NCBI GenBank assembly: GCA_026398875.1
Contig: JAPLSB010000016.1
Span: forward strand, 248,001 to 312,000
Length of the DNA stretch: 64,000 nt
Source of the DNA: Gammaproteobacteria bacterium
GTDB taxonomy: Bacteria > Pseudomonadota > Gammaproteobacteria > Nevskiales > Nevskiaceae
Reading direction: 5' to 3'
Shown: positions 26,542-36,486 of the stretch, in pieces
Position numbering within the stretch: the stretch's first letter is position 1
Layout of the letters: every line of letters starts with the position of its first letter
Notes under the pieces: model-generated
The model's database searches: none
What the model saw: only the letters and a program-made list of their open reading frames with translations
Told to the model about the DNA's origin: nothing
Position numbers and translations under genes: made by a program

Positions 26542-28235
26542 GGCTTCAGACGTTTGATCGTTTCGAGCAGCAGCGGATGATCCGGCGCTGCTTCCAGCGC
26601 CCGATTCCACACCGCTTCGGCGCGTGCACGATCGCCAGTCACCCAGAGCGCTTCACCGAAATGGGCCGCCACTTCCGGGTCCGGGAAGGCCTCGTAGGCC
26701 TTGGCAAGCAGCGATACGGCCTCGTTCGGACGCCCCTGACGGAAGCGCAGCCAGCCCATGCTGTCGATCACCGAGGGATCGTCCGGCGTCAGCGCCAACG
26801 CCTTGGCGATCAGCGTTTCCGCCTCGTCGAGGCGCTGGCTATGCACGGTCAGCATGAAGCCGAGGGCATTCAGCGCCCGGGCACCGGCGGGCTCGGCCGC
26901 AAGGACGGCGCGCAGGTCCGCTTCGGCAGCAGCGATGCTGCCTTTGCGTTCGTAGGCCAGCGAACGCGCGTACAGCAGTTCGGGTCGTGCCGGGAATTCG
27001 GCAAGCGCGCGGTTGTAGACGAGCAGGGCTTCGTCGACATCGTTGGCGTTGATCAGCAACTGGCCTTCGGCGAGATAGAAGCGGGGGGCGAGTTGCGAAT
27101 ACTGGCGGCGCAGCTGTTCCAGTGTTGCGCGCGCGTCCGGCAGACGGCCCAGCTTGGCGAGCATGTCGGCGCGCCGGACGGTGGCATCGAGGACCTGCTG
27201 GCCGCTGGTCACGCGTGCGTACTCGTCGAGCGCCTTGCTCAGTTCGCCGCGCTGCTCATGGATACGGCCGAGGTAGTAGCTGGCGTCGACCGCGCGATCA
27301 CGACCCTGGCTCAGGCTGCGGAAGCGCCGTTCGGCTTCGGCAATGCGGTTTTCGTTGAGGTCGAGCAGACCGAGCATGAAAATCGCGTCGGCGTTGTCCG
27401 GTTCAAGCCGAACGACCTTGTCGAGCTGCAGCCGGGCGGGTGCCGTGTGGGCAGACTCGATCAGCAGCCGTGCATAGCCGATGCGCACATCGGCTTCGAT
27501 CGGGTTGTTGCGCGCCTGCGCCTCGAGGATCTGGTCGGCGGCGCCAAGATCGCCCTTGCGGACCAGCACGCCGGCCAGCAGCAGCGGTGCTTCCTTCGAT
27601 TTCGGATCCAGACGCAGCGCTTCACGTGCAGCGCGTTCAGCGCGATCGACATCATTGAAACGCAGCGCCAGCAGGCCCAGCGCGTGCCAGGCCCCGGCAC
27701 GCTTGGGCTGGCCGGCGACCAGTCGCTCCATCAGCGCTACCGCGGCTGCACCGTTTTCGGTTTCCTGTGCCAGCAGCGACGACACATGACGAAAGCCATC
27801 GCTAGGCCCGCCCGGGTGGTCCTGGATGATGGCAAGACCCTGCTCATAGGCCTCTTCGCTGTAACCGGCCCGAAGCGCGAGGCGGGTGATGACTTCCCGT
27901 GCTTCGAGGCTGGTGCTGTCAAGCTTGATCCACTTGCGCGCGGTCGCCAGAGCCAGCGTGGCGTTGTCGGCGCCCAGCGCCAGCATCGTTGCCCGGCCGG
28001 CCAGCACGGCGTCCGGCACGTATTCAAGCGCCTGCAGGAACTCTTCGGCGGCCAGTTGTGGCTGCTCGCGACCCGCAGCCAGTTCGCCGGCCATGATGTG
28101 ATACTGCGCCTGCGCTTCACGCGAGGCCATCCTTACCGGCGGGCTCGCCGGAACGGCCGGGGCGGCAGCCATCGCCGCTGTCCCAATCAGGCAGCCCCCC
28201 ATCACTGACAGCGTGAAGCCCAGCGGAAGATGCAT
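26538..28235 (-). CDS. Exported TPR-repeat protein
   Basis: A 565-residue protein. After a signal peptide (MHLPLGFTLSVMGGCLIGTAAMA) come about 12 tetratricopeptide repeats, for example AGAWHALGLLALRFNDVDRA, ADAIFMLGLLDLNENRIAEA and SVIDSMGWLRFRQGRPNEAV. Such scaffolds bind protein partners. The place directly before lolB is common for this family, suggesting an envelope role. It is translationally coupled to lolB and diverges from hemA. The frame runs on upstream to 28421, but ATG at 28235 gives the signal peptide. Confidence 0.85.
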   Translation of the reverse strand: MHLPLGFTLSVMGGCLIGTAAMAAAPAVPASPPVRMASREAQAQYHIMAGELAAGREQPQLAAEEFLQALEYVPDAVLAGRATMLALGADNATLALATARKWIKLDSTSLEAREVITRLALRAGYSEEAYEQGLAIIQDHPGGPSDGFRHVSSLLAQETENGAAAVALMERLVAGQPKRAGAWHALGLLALRFNDVDRAERAAREALRLDPKSKEAPLLLAGVLVRKGDLGAADQILEAQARNNPIEADVRIGYARLLIESAHTAPARLQLDKVVRLEPDNADAIFMLGLLDLNENRIAEAERRFRSLSQGRDRAVDASYYLGRIHEQRGELSKALDEYARVTSGQQVLDATVRRADMLAKLGRLPDARATLEQLRRQYSQLAPRFYLAEGQLLINANDVDEALLVYNRALAEFPARPELLYARSLAYERKGSIAAAEADLRAVLAAEPAGARALNALGFMLTVHSQRLDEAETLIAKALALTPDDPSVIDSMGWLRFRQGRPNEAVSLLAKAYEAFPDPEVAAHFGEALWVTGDRARAEAVWNRALEAAPDHPLLLETIKRLKP

Positions 28236-28405
28236 CGTGGAACGGGAGGCGTGCACGAAGGGATTCGGCCTGTGGATTGCGATGCTGCATTGTAACGGCC
28301 TCGGTACCGGTCGCACCGGCAGCGGCGAGCAACAATCGTCGGGTTCACGCTTGTGGATATGGCGTGCTTGGCAGAAAATCCACAAAACGTGACAGTGGTA
28401 TCGCA

Positions 28406-29668
28406 ATGGCCTTATTGACACTCGGACTCAGTCACCACTCGGCGCCCGTCGAAACGCGCGAGCGGCTGGCGTTTACCGCGTCCGAGATCCCCGATGCGCT
28501 GACCCGGTTGCGCGCTTTGTCGGGGGTCACCGAAGCGGCGATCCTGTCGACCTGCAACCGCACCGACATCTTCGCGGTGGCGGCGCCTGAAGATGAATCC
28601 CGATTGCTCGACTGGTGGCAGCGCGAACGTCAGGCGCCGGCCGGCACGGTCGAGAAACATGCTTATGTGCTGCGCGATCGCGGCACCGTGCGGCATTCGC
28701 TGCGGGTTGCGTCCGGGCTGGATTCGATGGTCCTCGGCGAGCCGCAGATTCTCGGTCAGATGAAGACCGCGTTCGCGCAGGCGCAGGGCGTCAAGGCGCT
28801 CGGGCCGGTGTTGTCGCGGCTGTTCCAGCATTCGTTCTCGGTCGCCAAGCTGGTGCGCAGCGAAACCGAGATCGGCGCGCATCCGGTGTCGATCGCCTAT
28901 GCCGCCGTGCAGATGGCCAACCACATCTTCACGGACCTTCGCGATCAGTCGGTACTGTTGATCGGTGCCGGCGAAACGATCCAGCTGCTGGCGCGTCATC
29001 TGAAGACGCATGGTGTCGGCCGCATCGTGGTGGCCAATCGCAGTCTCGAGAAGGCGCAGTTGCTGGCCAACACGCTGGGCGGTTACGCGATCGGCCTCAA
29101 CGAGATCGCCACTCATCTGCCGGAATCCGACGTGGTGATTTCGTGCACGGCGGCGCGGGGCTTCATTCTCGGTCGGGAACCGGTGGCCAAGGCGATCGGG
29201 CGGCGGCGGCGCAAGCCGGTGCTGATGATCGATCTGGCGATTCCGCGCGATTTGGATCCGGCCATCTCCGGCCTTGAGGATGTCTACCTGTACACGCTGG
29301 ACGATCTGAAAGCGGTGATCGCCGGCAACATGAAGCAGCGCGAAAACGCTGCGAAGCAGGCCGAGGCGCTGGTTGAAGATCAGGCGCTGAATTTCGAGAA
29401 GTGGCTGGAAAGCCGCGATGCCGGCGTGACCATCCGGCGCCTTCGCGATCAGGCCCGCCTGAGCCGGGATGAAGTGCTGGAGAAGGCTGCACGCAAGCTT
29501 GCCAGCGGCGAGTCGCCGGAAGCGGTGATGGCCTTTGTTGCCGACACGCTGACCAACAAGCTGCTGCATGCGCCGAGCAAGGCGCTGCGCTCGGCGGATG
29601 CCGTCGAGCAGTCGCAGTTGATGGATGCCGCTGAAAAGCTGTTCGCGCTGCCGGCCGAAGGCCTGTGA
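28406..29668 (+). CDS. hemA: Glutamyl-tRNA reductase
   Basis: A 420-residue enzyme that reduces glutamyl-tRNA to glutamate-1-semialdehyde, the first committed step of haem synthesis. Start motif LTLGLSHHSAPVETRERLAF, catalytic Cys50 in ILSTCNRTDIF, tRNA/substrate region SGLDSMVLGEPQILGQ, NADPH-binding VLLIGAGETIQLLARHL, and the C-terminal dimerisation helix. ATG at 28406 matches the family start. The 170-base gap to the TPR gene must hold both divergent promoters. Confidence 0.97.
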   Translation: MALLTLGLSHHSAPVETRERLAFTASEIPDALTRLRALSGVTEAAILSTCNRTDIFAVAAPEDESRLLDWWQRERQAPAGTVEKHAYVLRDRGTVRHSLRVASGLDSMVLGEPQILGQMKTAFAQAQGVKALGPVLSRLFQHSFSVAKLVRSETEIGAHPVSIAYAAVQMANHIFTDLRDQSVLLIGAGETIQLLARHLKTHGVGRIVVANRSLEKAQLLANTLGGYAIGLNEIATHLPESDVVISCTAARGFILGREPVAKAIGRRRRKPVLMIDLAIPRDLDPAISGLEDVYLYTLDDLKAVIAGNMKQRENAAKQAEALVEDQALNFEKWLESRDAGVTIRRLRDQARLSRDEVLEKAARKLASGESPEAVMAFVADTLTNKLLHAPSKALRSADAVEQSQLMDAAEKLFALPAEGL

Positions 29669-29770
29669 TGTGCGCCGTCGTGACCGGCGAGGTCCTGCGA
29701 CCTTAGCGAGCGCCGATCGCTGTGCTGTGCTGTCTTCGCGCTCCCTCACGCCTTTTCGCCGTACCTGCCG

Positions 29771-30859
29771 ATGAAACCCAGCTTGCTGCGCAAGATCGAA
29801 GCGCTGGCCGAGCGACGCGCCGACCTTGCCGGCGAACTGTCGTCGCCGGAAGTGCTTGGCGACTCCGACAAGTTCCGGCGCCTGTCTCAGGAATACGCCG
29901 CGCTTGGATCCGTCGTCGAAGCCTACGAGGCCTATCGGGCCGCGCTCGACGAGATCGACAGCCTGGAAGGGCTGAAGGCTGATCGCGATCCGGAGATGCG
30001 GGCACTGGCCGAAGCCGAACTGCCGGCGCTGCTGGTCAAGCGCGACGGGCTGCAGGTCGAGCTGGAAGCTTTCCTGGTGCCCAAGGATCCGCTCGACAAC
30101 AGCAATGTCTTTCTCGAAATCCGTGCCGGGACCGGCGGCGACGAGGCCGCGATCTTCGCTGGTGACCTGTTCCGGATGTATCAGAAGTACAGCGAAGCGC
30201 AGGGCTGGGCGCTTGAAGTGCTGTCCGAGAACGAAGGCGAGCACGGCGGCTACAAGGAAATCATTTCCCGCGTTGCCGGCTTCGGCGCCTATTCGCGACT
30301 GAAGTTCGAAAGCGGCGCGCACCGCGTGCAGCGGGTGCCGGAAACCGAGGCGCAGGGGCGCATCCATACCTCTGCGGCGACCGTTGCGGTGCTGCCGGAG
30401 ATCGAGGAGACGCAGGCGATCGACATCAATCCGGCAGACCTGAAGATCGATACCTATCGCTCATCGGGCGCCGGCGGCCAGCACGTCAACAAGACCGAGT
30501 CGGCAATCCGCATCACCCACCTGCCGAGTGGTGTCGTCGTCGAATGCCAGGAAGAGCGCAGCCAGCACAAGAACCGCGCAAAGGCGATGAGCCTGCTGGC
30601 ATCGCGGCTGCTCGATGCCGAGCGCAGCCGGCAGGAAGCCGATACCGCAGCGACTCGCAAGAAACTGGTCGGCAGCGGTGACCGCTCCGAACGCATCCGC
30701 ACCTACAACTTTCCGCAGGGTCGAGTCACCGATCACCGCATCAACCTGACGCTGTATCAGCTCGATCGGGTCATCGCCGGTGAGCTGGATGGCGTGATCA
30801 AGCCGCTGCTGGCCGAGCATCAGGCCGAGCTGATGGCCAGCCTCGGCGATCAGGGATGA
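29771..30859 (+). CDS. prfA: Peptide chain release factor 1
   Basis: A 362-residue class I release factor that ends translation at UAA and UAG. The GGQ motif sits in [20 protein letters not shown] near residue 235, and the codon-recognition PxT-type region lies in [39 protein letters not shown] is the standard RF1 core. Follows hemA after about 100 bases and overlaps prmC by 4 (ATGA). Confidence 0.98.
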   Translation: MKPSLLRKIEALAERRADLAGELSSPEVLGDSDKFRRLSQEYAALGSVVEAYEAYRAALDEIDSLEGLKADRDPEMRALAEAELPALLVKRDGLQVELEAFLVPKDPLDNSNVFLEIRAGTGGDEAAIFAGDLFRMYQKYSEAQGWALEVLSENEGEHGGYKEIISRVAGFGAYSRLKFESGAHRVQRVPETEAQGRIHTSAATVAVLPEIEETQAIDINPADLKIDTYRSSGAGGQHVNKTESAIRITHLPSGVVVECQEERSQHKNRAKAMSLLASRLLDAERSRQEADTAATRKKLVGSGDRSERIRTYNFPQGRVTDHRINLTLYQLDRVIAGELDGVIKPLLAEHQAELMASLGDQG

Positions 30860-31770
30860 GTGCTTCGCTGCCGCCGGTGCTGCCGTCCGATACGCAGCCG
30901 CGCCCGGTGCAGGCACCGGAAGGACTGGCCCCCGGTGTCGTCGCCGACTGGCTGGCATGGGCGGCCACCGAGCTGGCCGCGTATTCCGACAGCCCGCGCG
31001 CCGATGCCGAGACACTGCTGGCCGAATTGCTCGGTAGCGAGCGTTCGCAGTTCCGCCTGCGTCACGACGACGTGCTCGAAGCGGCCACCGTGCTGCGCTT
31101 CGCCAGCTGGATCGAGCGCCGCAGGAATGGCGAGCCGGTTGCCTACATCGTTGGCCGACAGGGTTTCTGGACGCTCGATCTGGCCGTCGACACCGCCGTG
31201 CTGATTCCGCGGCCAGACACCGAAACGCTGGTCGAATGGGCGCTGGCGCTGCTGCCGGCCGACCGCGCCAGCCGGGTGCTCGATCTCGGCACCGGCAGCG
31301 GGGCGATTGCGCTGGCACTGGCGGCAGAGCGCAGCGCCGCGCGGCTGCTGGCGACCGATCTGTCCGATGCAGCGCTCGACGTCGCTCGCGAAAACGCGCG
31401 CAGGCACGACATCGGCACAGTCGATTTCCGTCGCGGTGCCTGGTTCCAGGCGCTGGCGCCGGATGACGGTCCGTTTGATCTGATCGTCAGCAACCCGCCG
31501 TACATTGCCGAAGGCGATGCCCATCTGGCCGCGCTGCGTTACGAACCGCGCCTGGCATTGACTGCTGGAGTCGACGGGCTCGATGCGCTTCGCGAGATCG
31601 TCCGCGATGCACCGCGATATCTGGCGGCAGGCGGCTGGTTGCTGCTGGAGCACGGCCACGATCAGGGGGACGCCGTGCAGCGCCTGCTCGACGCGGCTGG
31701 CTTTGCGGCGATCGAAAGCCGCCGTGATTTCGGCGGCAATGTCCGAGTCACCGGCGGCAGTTGGCGGTGA
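30856..31770 (+). CDS. prmC: Release factor glutamine methyltransferase
   Basis: A 304-residue SAM-dependent enzyme that methylates the Gln of the GGQ motif in release factors. SAM loop [18 protein letters not shown], catalytic [12 protein letters not shown] (near residue 213) and the substrate motif [12 protein letters not shown] are all present. The N-terminus carries about 20 extra Pro-rich residues compared with E. coli. Coupled to prfA upstream and to moeB downstream by 4-base overlaps. Confidence 0.96.
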   Translation: MSASLPPVLPSDTQPRPVQAPEGLAPGVVADWLAWAATELAAYSDSPRADAETLLAELLGSERSQFRLRHDDVLEAATVLRFASWIERRRNGEPVAYIVGRQGFWTLDLAVDTAVLIPRPDTETLVEWALALLPADRASRVLDLGTGSGAIALALAAERSAARLLATDLSDAALDVARENARRHDIGTVDFRRGAWFQALAPDDGPFDLIVSNPPYIAEGDAHLAALRYEPRLALTAGVDGLDALREIVRDAPRYLAAGGWLLLEHGHDQGDAVQRLLDAAGFAAIESRRDFGGNVRVTGGSWR

Positions 31771-32495
31771 CCGACCTTGCGCGCTACAGCCGGCAGGTGA
31801 TCTTGCGCGAGGTCGGCGTCAACGGGCAGCACCTGTTGCGCGATTCGACGGCGCTGGTCGTCGGCATCGGCGGGCTGGGCGCTCCGGCCAGCCTTTATCT
31901 CGCGGGCGCCGGGATCGGACGGCTCATCCTCAGTGACCGCGATCATGTCGAGCGTTCGAACCTGCAGCGCCAGATCATCTATCGCAGCGCGGATCTCGGC
32001 AGATCCAAGCTCGATGCCGCCACCGACAATCTTCGGGCGCTGAATCCGGACTGCGAGGTCGAAGCGCGCCCAGGCCCGCTGGATGACACCGCGCTGCTGG
32101 CCGCCGTGAACGCCGCCGATGTCGTGCTCGACTGCACCGACAACTTCCCGTCCCGTTTCGCGATCAACCGGGCCTGTGTCGCGGCGCGCAAACCGCTGGT
32201 GTCTGGCGCCGCAATCCGCTTCGAAGGTCAGATCGCCGTGTTCCGGCCGGGCGGCCCTTGCTACGCCTGCCTGTTCGGCGAGGGCGGGGACGCGGCGGAA
32301 ACCTGCGAGGAAGCCGGCATCCTCGGTCCGGTTGTCGGCGTGATCGGTGCGATGCAGGCATTGCTCGCGTTGCAGCTGCTGCTGGGCATCGGTGAAGACG
32401 CTGCGCGCCTGCATCTCTGGGATGCGCTCACACTGTCATGGCGGCGACTGAAAATGGCCCGCGATCCCCGTTGCCGCGTTTGCGGTGACGCTTGA
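31767..32495 (+). CDS. moeB: HesA/MoeB/ThiF-family adenylyltransferase
   Basis: A 242-residue E1-like enzyme that adenylates the C-terminal glycine of a ubiquitin-like sulfur carrier (MoaD or ThiS). Motifs: RYSRQVILREVGVNGQ, ATP loop VVGIGGLGAPASLYLAGAG, VERSNLQRQIIY, the DCTDNFPSRFAINRAC region, and two zinc Cys pairs, CYACLF and CRVCGD. Starts with GTG overlapping the prmC stop; TTG at 31761 is possible. MoeB versus ThiF cannot be decided from sequence alone, but the prmC-linked position favours MoeB. Confidence 0.88.
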   Translation: MTDLARYSRQVILREVGVNGQHLLRDSTALVVGIGGLGAPASLYLAGAGIGRLILSDRDHVERSNLQRQIIYRSADLGRSKLDAATDNLRALNPDCEVEARPGPLDDTALLAAVNAADVVLDCTDNFPSRFAINRACVAARKPLVSGAAIRFEGQIAVFRPGGPCYACLFGEGGDAAETCEEAGILGPVVGVIGAMQALLALQLLLGIGEDAARLHLWDALTLSWRRLKMARDPRCRVCGDA

Positions 32496-32538
32496 AGCTC
32501 CCCGCCGCACGCGCGGCCTTTCCGCACAGAACGCAACG

Positions 32539-32925
32539 ATGCCGACTCCGTCGATCCCGATCCTGATCCCGCGCCGTTTCGCGATCCGCCTGCTGCACGA
32601 GGCGCAGATCGCCACGACCCCGTTCCTCAGCGCCGTCGTTGCCGATCAGGCCGCCGACAGCACGCCGAATGGCTGGATGCCGATCAACGAGGGCGCTTCG
32701 GTGGCCGACATGCAGGCGATGCTGCACCAGCACGGCAAGCGCGTCTGGGCGCTGTACCGGCATCGCCCGGAGCTGCCGAATCCGCCACTGGCCGAGGACT
32801 TCGCCGACCATCCCGAACTGCTGCGCCTGACCGCTTCGCTGGCGATCAAGGGCGTGCTGCAGCTGCGCGGCTGGTGGTGGCTGGACGGTGCGATCGTCGA
32901 ACAGGAACTCGACGTCGAAGCCTGA
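32539..32925 (+). CDS. Hypothetical protein, 128 residues
   Basis: A soluble, mixed alpha/beta protein with no signal peptide. Conserved-looking blocks are PRRFAIRLLHEAQIATTPFL, WALYRHRPELPNPPLAEDFA and LQLRGWWWLDGAIVEQELDV. The 43-base gap after moeB suggests one transcript. I do not recognise the family. ATG at 32539 is chosen; the frame opens at 32485 inside moeB without homology evidence. Confidence 0.6.
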   Translation: MPTPSIPILIPRRFAIRLLHEAQIATTPFLSAVVADQAADSTPNGWMPINEGASVADMQAMLHQHGKRVWALYRHRPELPNPPLAEDFADHPELLRLTASLAIKGVLQLRGWWWLDGAIVEQELDVEA

Positions 32926-33000
32926 CGTCGGTATCGCGGCAACGGGGTGGGTGGCAGAATCGTACGACTGTTCACAAAACCGCAACCCCCAGGAGCCGCC

Positions 33001-33804
33001 ATGACCGCCGACGCTGTAACTGCACCGAAGATCCTGACTGAACGCCGCGGCCACGTGCTGCTGATCGGATTCAACCGTCCGGAGAAATACAACGCGTTCG
33101 ATCTGGAGATGCACCACCAGCTCGCAGCGGCCTACGGGCTGCTCGACCGTGATCCAGAACTGCGCTGCGCACTGGTCTACGCCAATGGCAAGGCGTTCAC
33201 CGCCGGCCTTGAACTGACGCAGTGGACGCCGGCCTTCGCGTCCGGTGCCTGGCCGGAACTTGCCGACCATGAACGGGATCCGTTCGGCCTGATTCCGGAG
33301 AAGCGCGTCACGAAGCCAATCATCTTCGCGATGCACGGCATCTGCTTCACGGTGGCGATCGAACTGGCGCTTGCGGCGGATATCCGCGTCGCTGCTGACG
33401 ACTGCCGATTCGGGCAGATCGAAGTCAAGCGCGGCATCTATGCCGTTGGTGGCGCAACCGTGCGGATGGTGCAGGAGTTCGGCTGGGGCAATGCCCAGAA
33501 GTACCTGCTGACCGGTGACGAATTCAACGCTGCCGAGGCGCTGCGGATCGGCCTGGTGCAGGAAGTCGTGCCGGCGGGCCAGCAGTTTGAGCGTGGACTC
33601 GCCATCGCCGAACGCGTCGCCGCGCAGGCGCCACTCGGGGTCTACGCCAGCCTGAAGTCTTCCCGGATCGCCATCGAGCACGGCGATCAGGCGGCGATTG
33701 ACCGCCTGGTGCGCGATCTCGCGCCGATCATGGACAGCGATGACGTCAAGGAAGGCGTTGCATCGTTCGTCGAACGCCGGCCGGCCCGGTTCAAGGGTCG
33801 CTGA
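33001..33804 (+). CDS. Enoyl-CoA hydratase/isomerase (crotonase) family protein
   Basis: A 267-residue crotonase. Oxyanion-hole segments are YANGKAFTAGLEL and MHGICFTVAIELALAADIRV. Both positions used as catalytic Glu in enoyl-CoA hydratase appear occupied: the E of AIEL and the E of FGQIEVKRG. The family GGG turn is replaced by TVA, so substrate choice may differ. It acts on acyl-CoA thioesters in the cytoplasm. A strong AGGAG lies before ATG 33001. A hairpin terminator follows. Confidence 0.88.
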   Translation: MTADAVTAPKILTERRGHVLLIGFNRPEKYNAFDLEMHHQLAAAYGLLDRDPELRCALVYANGKAFTAGLELTQWTPAFASGAWPELADHERDPFGLIPEKRVTKPIIFAMHGICFTVAIELALAADIRVAADDCRFGQIEVKRGIYAVGGATVRMVQEFGWGNAQKYLLTGDEFNAAEALRIGLVQEVVPAGQQFERGLAIAERVAAQAPLGVYASLKSSRIAIEHGDQAAIDRLVRDLAPIMDSDDVKEGVASFVERRPARFKGR

Positions 33805-33847
33805 AGCAGAAGTTACTGACCCGCGGCTCCGTGGATCGGTGATCGCG

Positions 33848-33900
33848 TTCCGCCGACGGCGAGTGCGCCTCGGCGGAATGTGGCAAGCCATTTGATTTTT
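33848..33900 (+). terminator. Hairpin terminator after the crotonase gene
   Basis: TTCCGCCGA (33848-33856) pairs perfectly with TCGGCGGAA (33870-33878). The inner GGCG/CGCC extends the stem after one bulged base. An AT-rich stretch with a run of six T follows about 15 bases later. The remaining 33900-34149 is AT-rich and holds the direct repeats listed next; no gene is seen there. Confidence 0.5.
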
Positions 33901-34069
33901 TCCAGCGCATCCGGCGGCAAACAAAGCGTTTCACCGCTGGAAAACTTGATGGCCTGAAGACAGTATCGGGGCAGCTCAGAAGCCCGGATTTGCTGGCGCC
34001 GACGTTTTTGCTAGAGCGTCTTGTCGTTTGTCAATCCGTGCAGAATTACTACTGACCTGCTAAAACAGA

Positions 34070-34100
34070 TGTTCACATTGCCAAATTAGCTGTACACATT
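34070..34100. repeat. Direct repeat TGTWCACATT, 21 bases apart
   Basis: TGTTCACATT at 34070-34079 and TGTACACATT at 34091-34100 lie two helical turns apart in an AT-rich gap, 50-80 bases before the TetR gene. They could be an operator for that regulator or a relic of a transposon end with repeated terminal motifs. The sequence does not decide. Confidence 0.35.
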
Positions 34101-34149
34101 TCATTTCAGCCGGGGCTATGACCCCAGCGATACCTTGGGGAAAAGCGAC

Positions 34150-34863
34150 ATGTCGACCATTGATGCGTCAAATTCGGCCGGAGGCTTTTTTTCGTCCGGT
34201 TCTGGCTTCCGTATTCCTCCGAAGCGCCGCGGCTATGCCGGCCGCACGTCCGAACAGTTGGCAGCCGAACGACGGTTGCGCCTGTTGGAGGCCGCACTCA
34301 CGCTGTTTGCAGAACGTGGCTTTTCACGAACGCCGATCGAGTTGCTGTGCTCGACGGCGCGGGTCACCACACGGCACTTCTACGAGCATTTCGAAACCCG
34401 GGAAGCCGTGCTGGCTGCGCTGTATGACCGGATCACGCTCGACACCCGGCGCGTGATCGCCGAGTCGTTGATGCACAACACGGCACCGCCGCGGCAGCGC
34501 ATGGAAGCGACGCTGCGCGCCTTCGTCGATTCCTGCACGCAGGATCCCCGGCGTACGCGCATTCTCTGCGTCGAAGTGATCGGCGTCAGCGCTGAAATGT
34601 TCGACCGCCGGCGCGCCGCGATCCACGAGTTCGCCGCGTTGCTGAGCGGCTTCACGCGGGAACTGGTCGCCAGCGGCGAGCTTCCTGACCGCGACTACAC
34701 GCGAGCCTGCATCGGAATGGTCGGCGCCACCCGAGAGCTGATGACCGAATGGCTGATCGGCGAGCCGCGTGCACCGATCGAGCAGGTCCAGGCCCATCTT
34801 CGCGGCCTGTTTTCCTGCCTGCTGGCCGGCGCTAGCGAGCTCGAGGAAAGCGTCGGCAGCTGA
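34150..34863 (+). CDS. TetR-family transcriptional regulator
   Basis: A 237-residue regulator with a 40-residue polar N-terminal extension. The helix-turn-helix is RLLEAALTLFAERGFSRTPI...TTRHFYEHFETREAVLAALY (residues 45-90). The C-terminal ligand domain has no recognisable ligand clue. Its target is not evident; the nearest genes are a crotonase upstream and lpd downstream. ATG at 34150 preferred over TTG at 34135. Confidence 0.88.
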   Translation: MSTIDASNSAGGFFSSGSGFRIPPKRRGYAGRTSEQLAAERRLRLLEAALTLFAERGFSRTPIELLCSTARVTTRHFYEHFETREAVLAALYDRITLDTRRVIAESLMHNTAPPRQRMEATLRAFVDSCTQDPRRTRILCVEVIGVSAEMFDRRRAAIHEFAALLSGFTRELVASGELPDRDYTRACIGMVGATRELMTEWLIGEPRAPIEQVQAHLRGLFSCLLAGASELEESVGS

Positions 34864-34889
34864 CGGCGGATCGCCGGGCGAAGGGACAA

Positions 34890-34918
34890 GACTTTCGGCG
34901 CGCACTGCGCCGGAAGTC
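34890..34918 (+). terminator. 12-bp hairpin after the TetR gene
   Basis: GACTTTCGGCGC (34890-34901) pairs with GCGCCGGAAGTC (34907-34918), with one G-T pair, around the loop GCACT. No strong T-run follows, so intrinsic termination is only possible. Confidence 0.35.
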
Positions 34919-35023
34919 ATTGCCCTTGCGTTAAAGTAGCGGCCCCGCGACAGGCGCAGCGCCGACTTGGCGAAAGGGCCTGCGCTGCTGTCCGAACCGC
35001 CCCCCACGGAGCCGCACGCGATC

Positions 35024-36484
35024 ATGAGCGACACCCCAAGCCCTGCACCCGACAAGTCCTTCGACGTCATCGTCATCGGTGGCGGCCCCGGTGGCTACCC
35101 GGCAGCGATTCGTGCTGCGCAGCTGGGAATGAAGGCGCTGTGCATCGACGGCTGGCTGAATCGCGACAACAGCCCGAGCTTTGGCGGTACCTGTCTCAAT
35201 GCCGGCTGCATCCCGTCGAAGGCGTTGCTCGAATCGTCCGAGCTGTTCCACAAGGCCGGTCACGAGTTCGCGGTCCATGGCATCGGCGTTTCGACGCCGA
35301 CCATGGATATCGCCAAGATGCAGGAACGCAAGATGGCCGTGTCGAAGGCCAACTCGGGCGGCGTCAAGCTGCTGTTCCAGGCGAACAAGGTCACCGGCCT
35401 GTTCGGCTTCGGCAAGCTGCTCGGCAACGGTCAGGTGCTGTACACCGCACATGACGGCAAGACCGAAACCTACACGGCCAAGCACATCATCATCGCCACC
35501 GGTTCGGCACCGGTGGAGCTGAAGAAGATCGCGCCGTTCGACGGCGACAAGATCGTCGACAGCTGGGGCGCGCTTGATTTCGCCGCCGTGCCAGGTCGGC
35601 TCGGCATCATCGGCGCCGGCGTGATCGGCGTGGAACTCGGTTCGGTGTGGTCGCGCCTTGGTGCGAAGACCACGATCCTCGAAGCGCTGCCGGGCTTCCT
35701 GCCGATGGTCGACGCCGCGATTTCCAAGGAAGCGCTGCGCCAGTTCACCAAGCAGGGCCTCGACATCCGTCTCGGCGCCAAGGTCACTGCCGTGGCCAAG
35801 TCCGACAAGGACGTGACGGTGACCTACGAGCAGGGCGGCGAATCGAAGACGGAAACCTTCGACAAGCTGATCGTCGCTGTCGGCCGTCGTCCGTACACCG
35901 ACAACCTCGGTGCCGACGCTGCCGGTGTGGCGCTCGACGAACGTGGCTTCGTCAAGATCGACAAGCACTACAAGACCTCCGCCCCTGGTATCTACGCCGT
36001 CGGCGACGTCACCGGAGGCGTGATGCTGGCGCACAAGGCGATCGAGGAAGGCGTGGTGCTGGTCGAGCAGCTGCATGGCGAAAAGTCGGAAGTGAACTAC
36101 CGCGCCATTCCGTCGGTGATCTACACCAACCCGGAAATCGCCTGGGTCGGCATGAGCGAGGAGCAGGCCAAGGCCGCTGGTCATGAGGTCAAGGTCGGCT
36201 CCAGCCCGTTCGCCGCCAACGGCCGTGCGCGGGCCATCGAATCGATCGCCGGCCAGGTCAAGTTCGTCTCCGATGCCAAGACCGACCGCGTGCTCGGCGT
36301 CCACATGATCGGTCCGTATGTTTCGGAGCTTTGCGCCGAAGCGGTGCTGGCGCTGGAGTTCGCGGCGACCACGCAGGACATCCAGCTGACCATGCATGGC
36401 CATCCGACCTTGTCGGAAACCTTCCACGAGGCCGCACTCGCCGTGGATGGCCACGCCATCCACTCGGCCAACAAGAAGAAGTAA
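35024..36484 (+). CDS. lpdA: Dihydrolipoyl dehydrogenase
   Basis: A 486-residue flavoenzyme (E3) that reoxidises dihydrolipoamide in 2-oxo-acid dehydrogenase complexes or the glycine cleavage system. FAD loop [21 protein letters not shown], redox disulfide in [18 protein letters not shown] loop [31 protein letters not shown], and the C-terminal His-Glu pair in [13 protein letters not shown]. Complete. No E1 or E2 gene adjoins it. [13 protein letters not shown] is a longer insertion before the disulfide, as in the plant/bacterial OGDH-type E3. Confidence 0.96.
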   Translation: MSDTPSPAPDKSFDVIVIGGGPGGYPAAIRAAQLGMKALCIDGWLNRDNSPSFGGTCLNAGCIPSKALLESSELFHKAGHEFAVHGIGVSTPTMDIAKMQERKMAVSKANSGGVKLLFQANKVTGLFGFGKLLGNGQVLYTAHDGKTETYTAKHIIIATGSAPVELKKIAPFDGDKIVDSWGALDFAAVPGRLGIIGAGVIGVELGSVWSRLGAKTTILEALPGFLPMVDAAISKEALRQFTKQGLDIRLGAKVTAVAKSDKDVTVTYEQGGESKTETFDKLIVAVGRRPYTDNLGADAAGVALDERGFVKIDKHYKTSAPGIYAVGDVTGGVMLAHKAIEEGVVLVEQLHGEKSEVNYRAIPSVIYTNPEIAWVGMSEEQAKAAGHEVKVGSSPFAANGRARAIESIAGQVKFVSDAKTDRVLGVHMIGPYVSELCAEAVLALEFAATTQDIQLTMHGHPTLSETFHEAALAVDGHAIHSANKKK

Positions 36485-36486
36485 TC

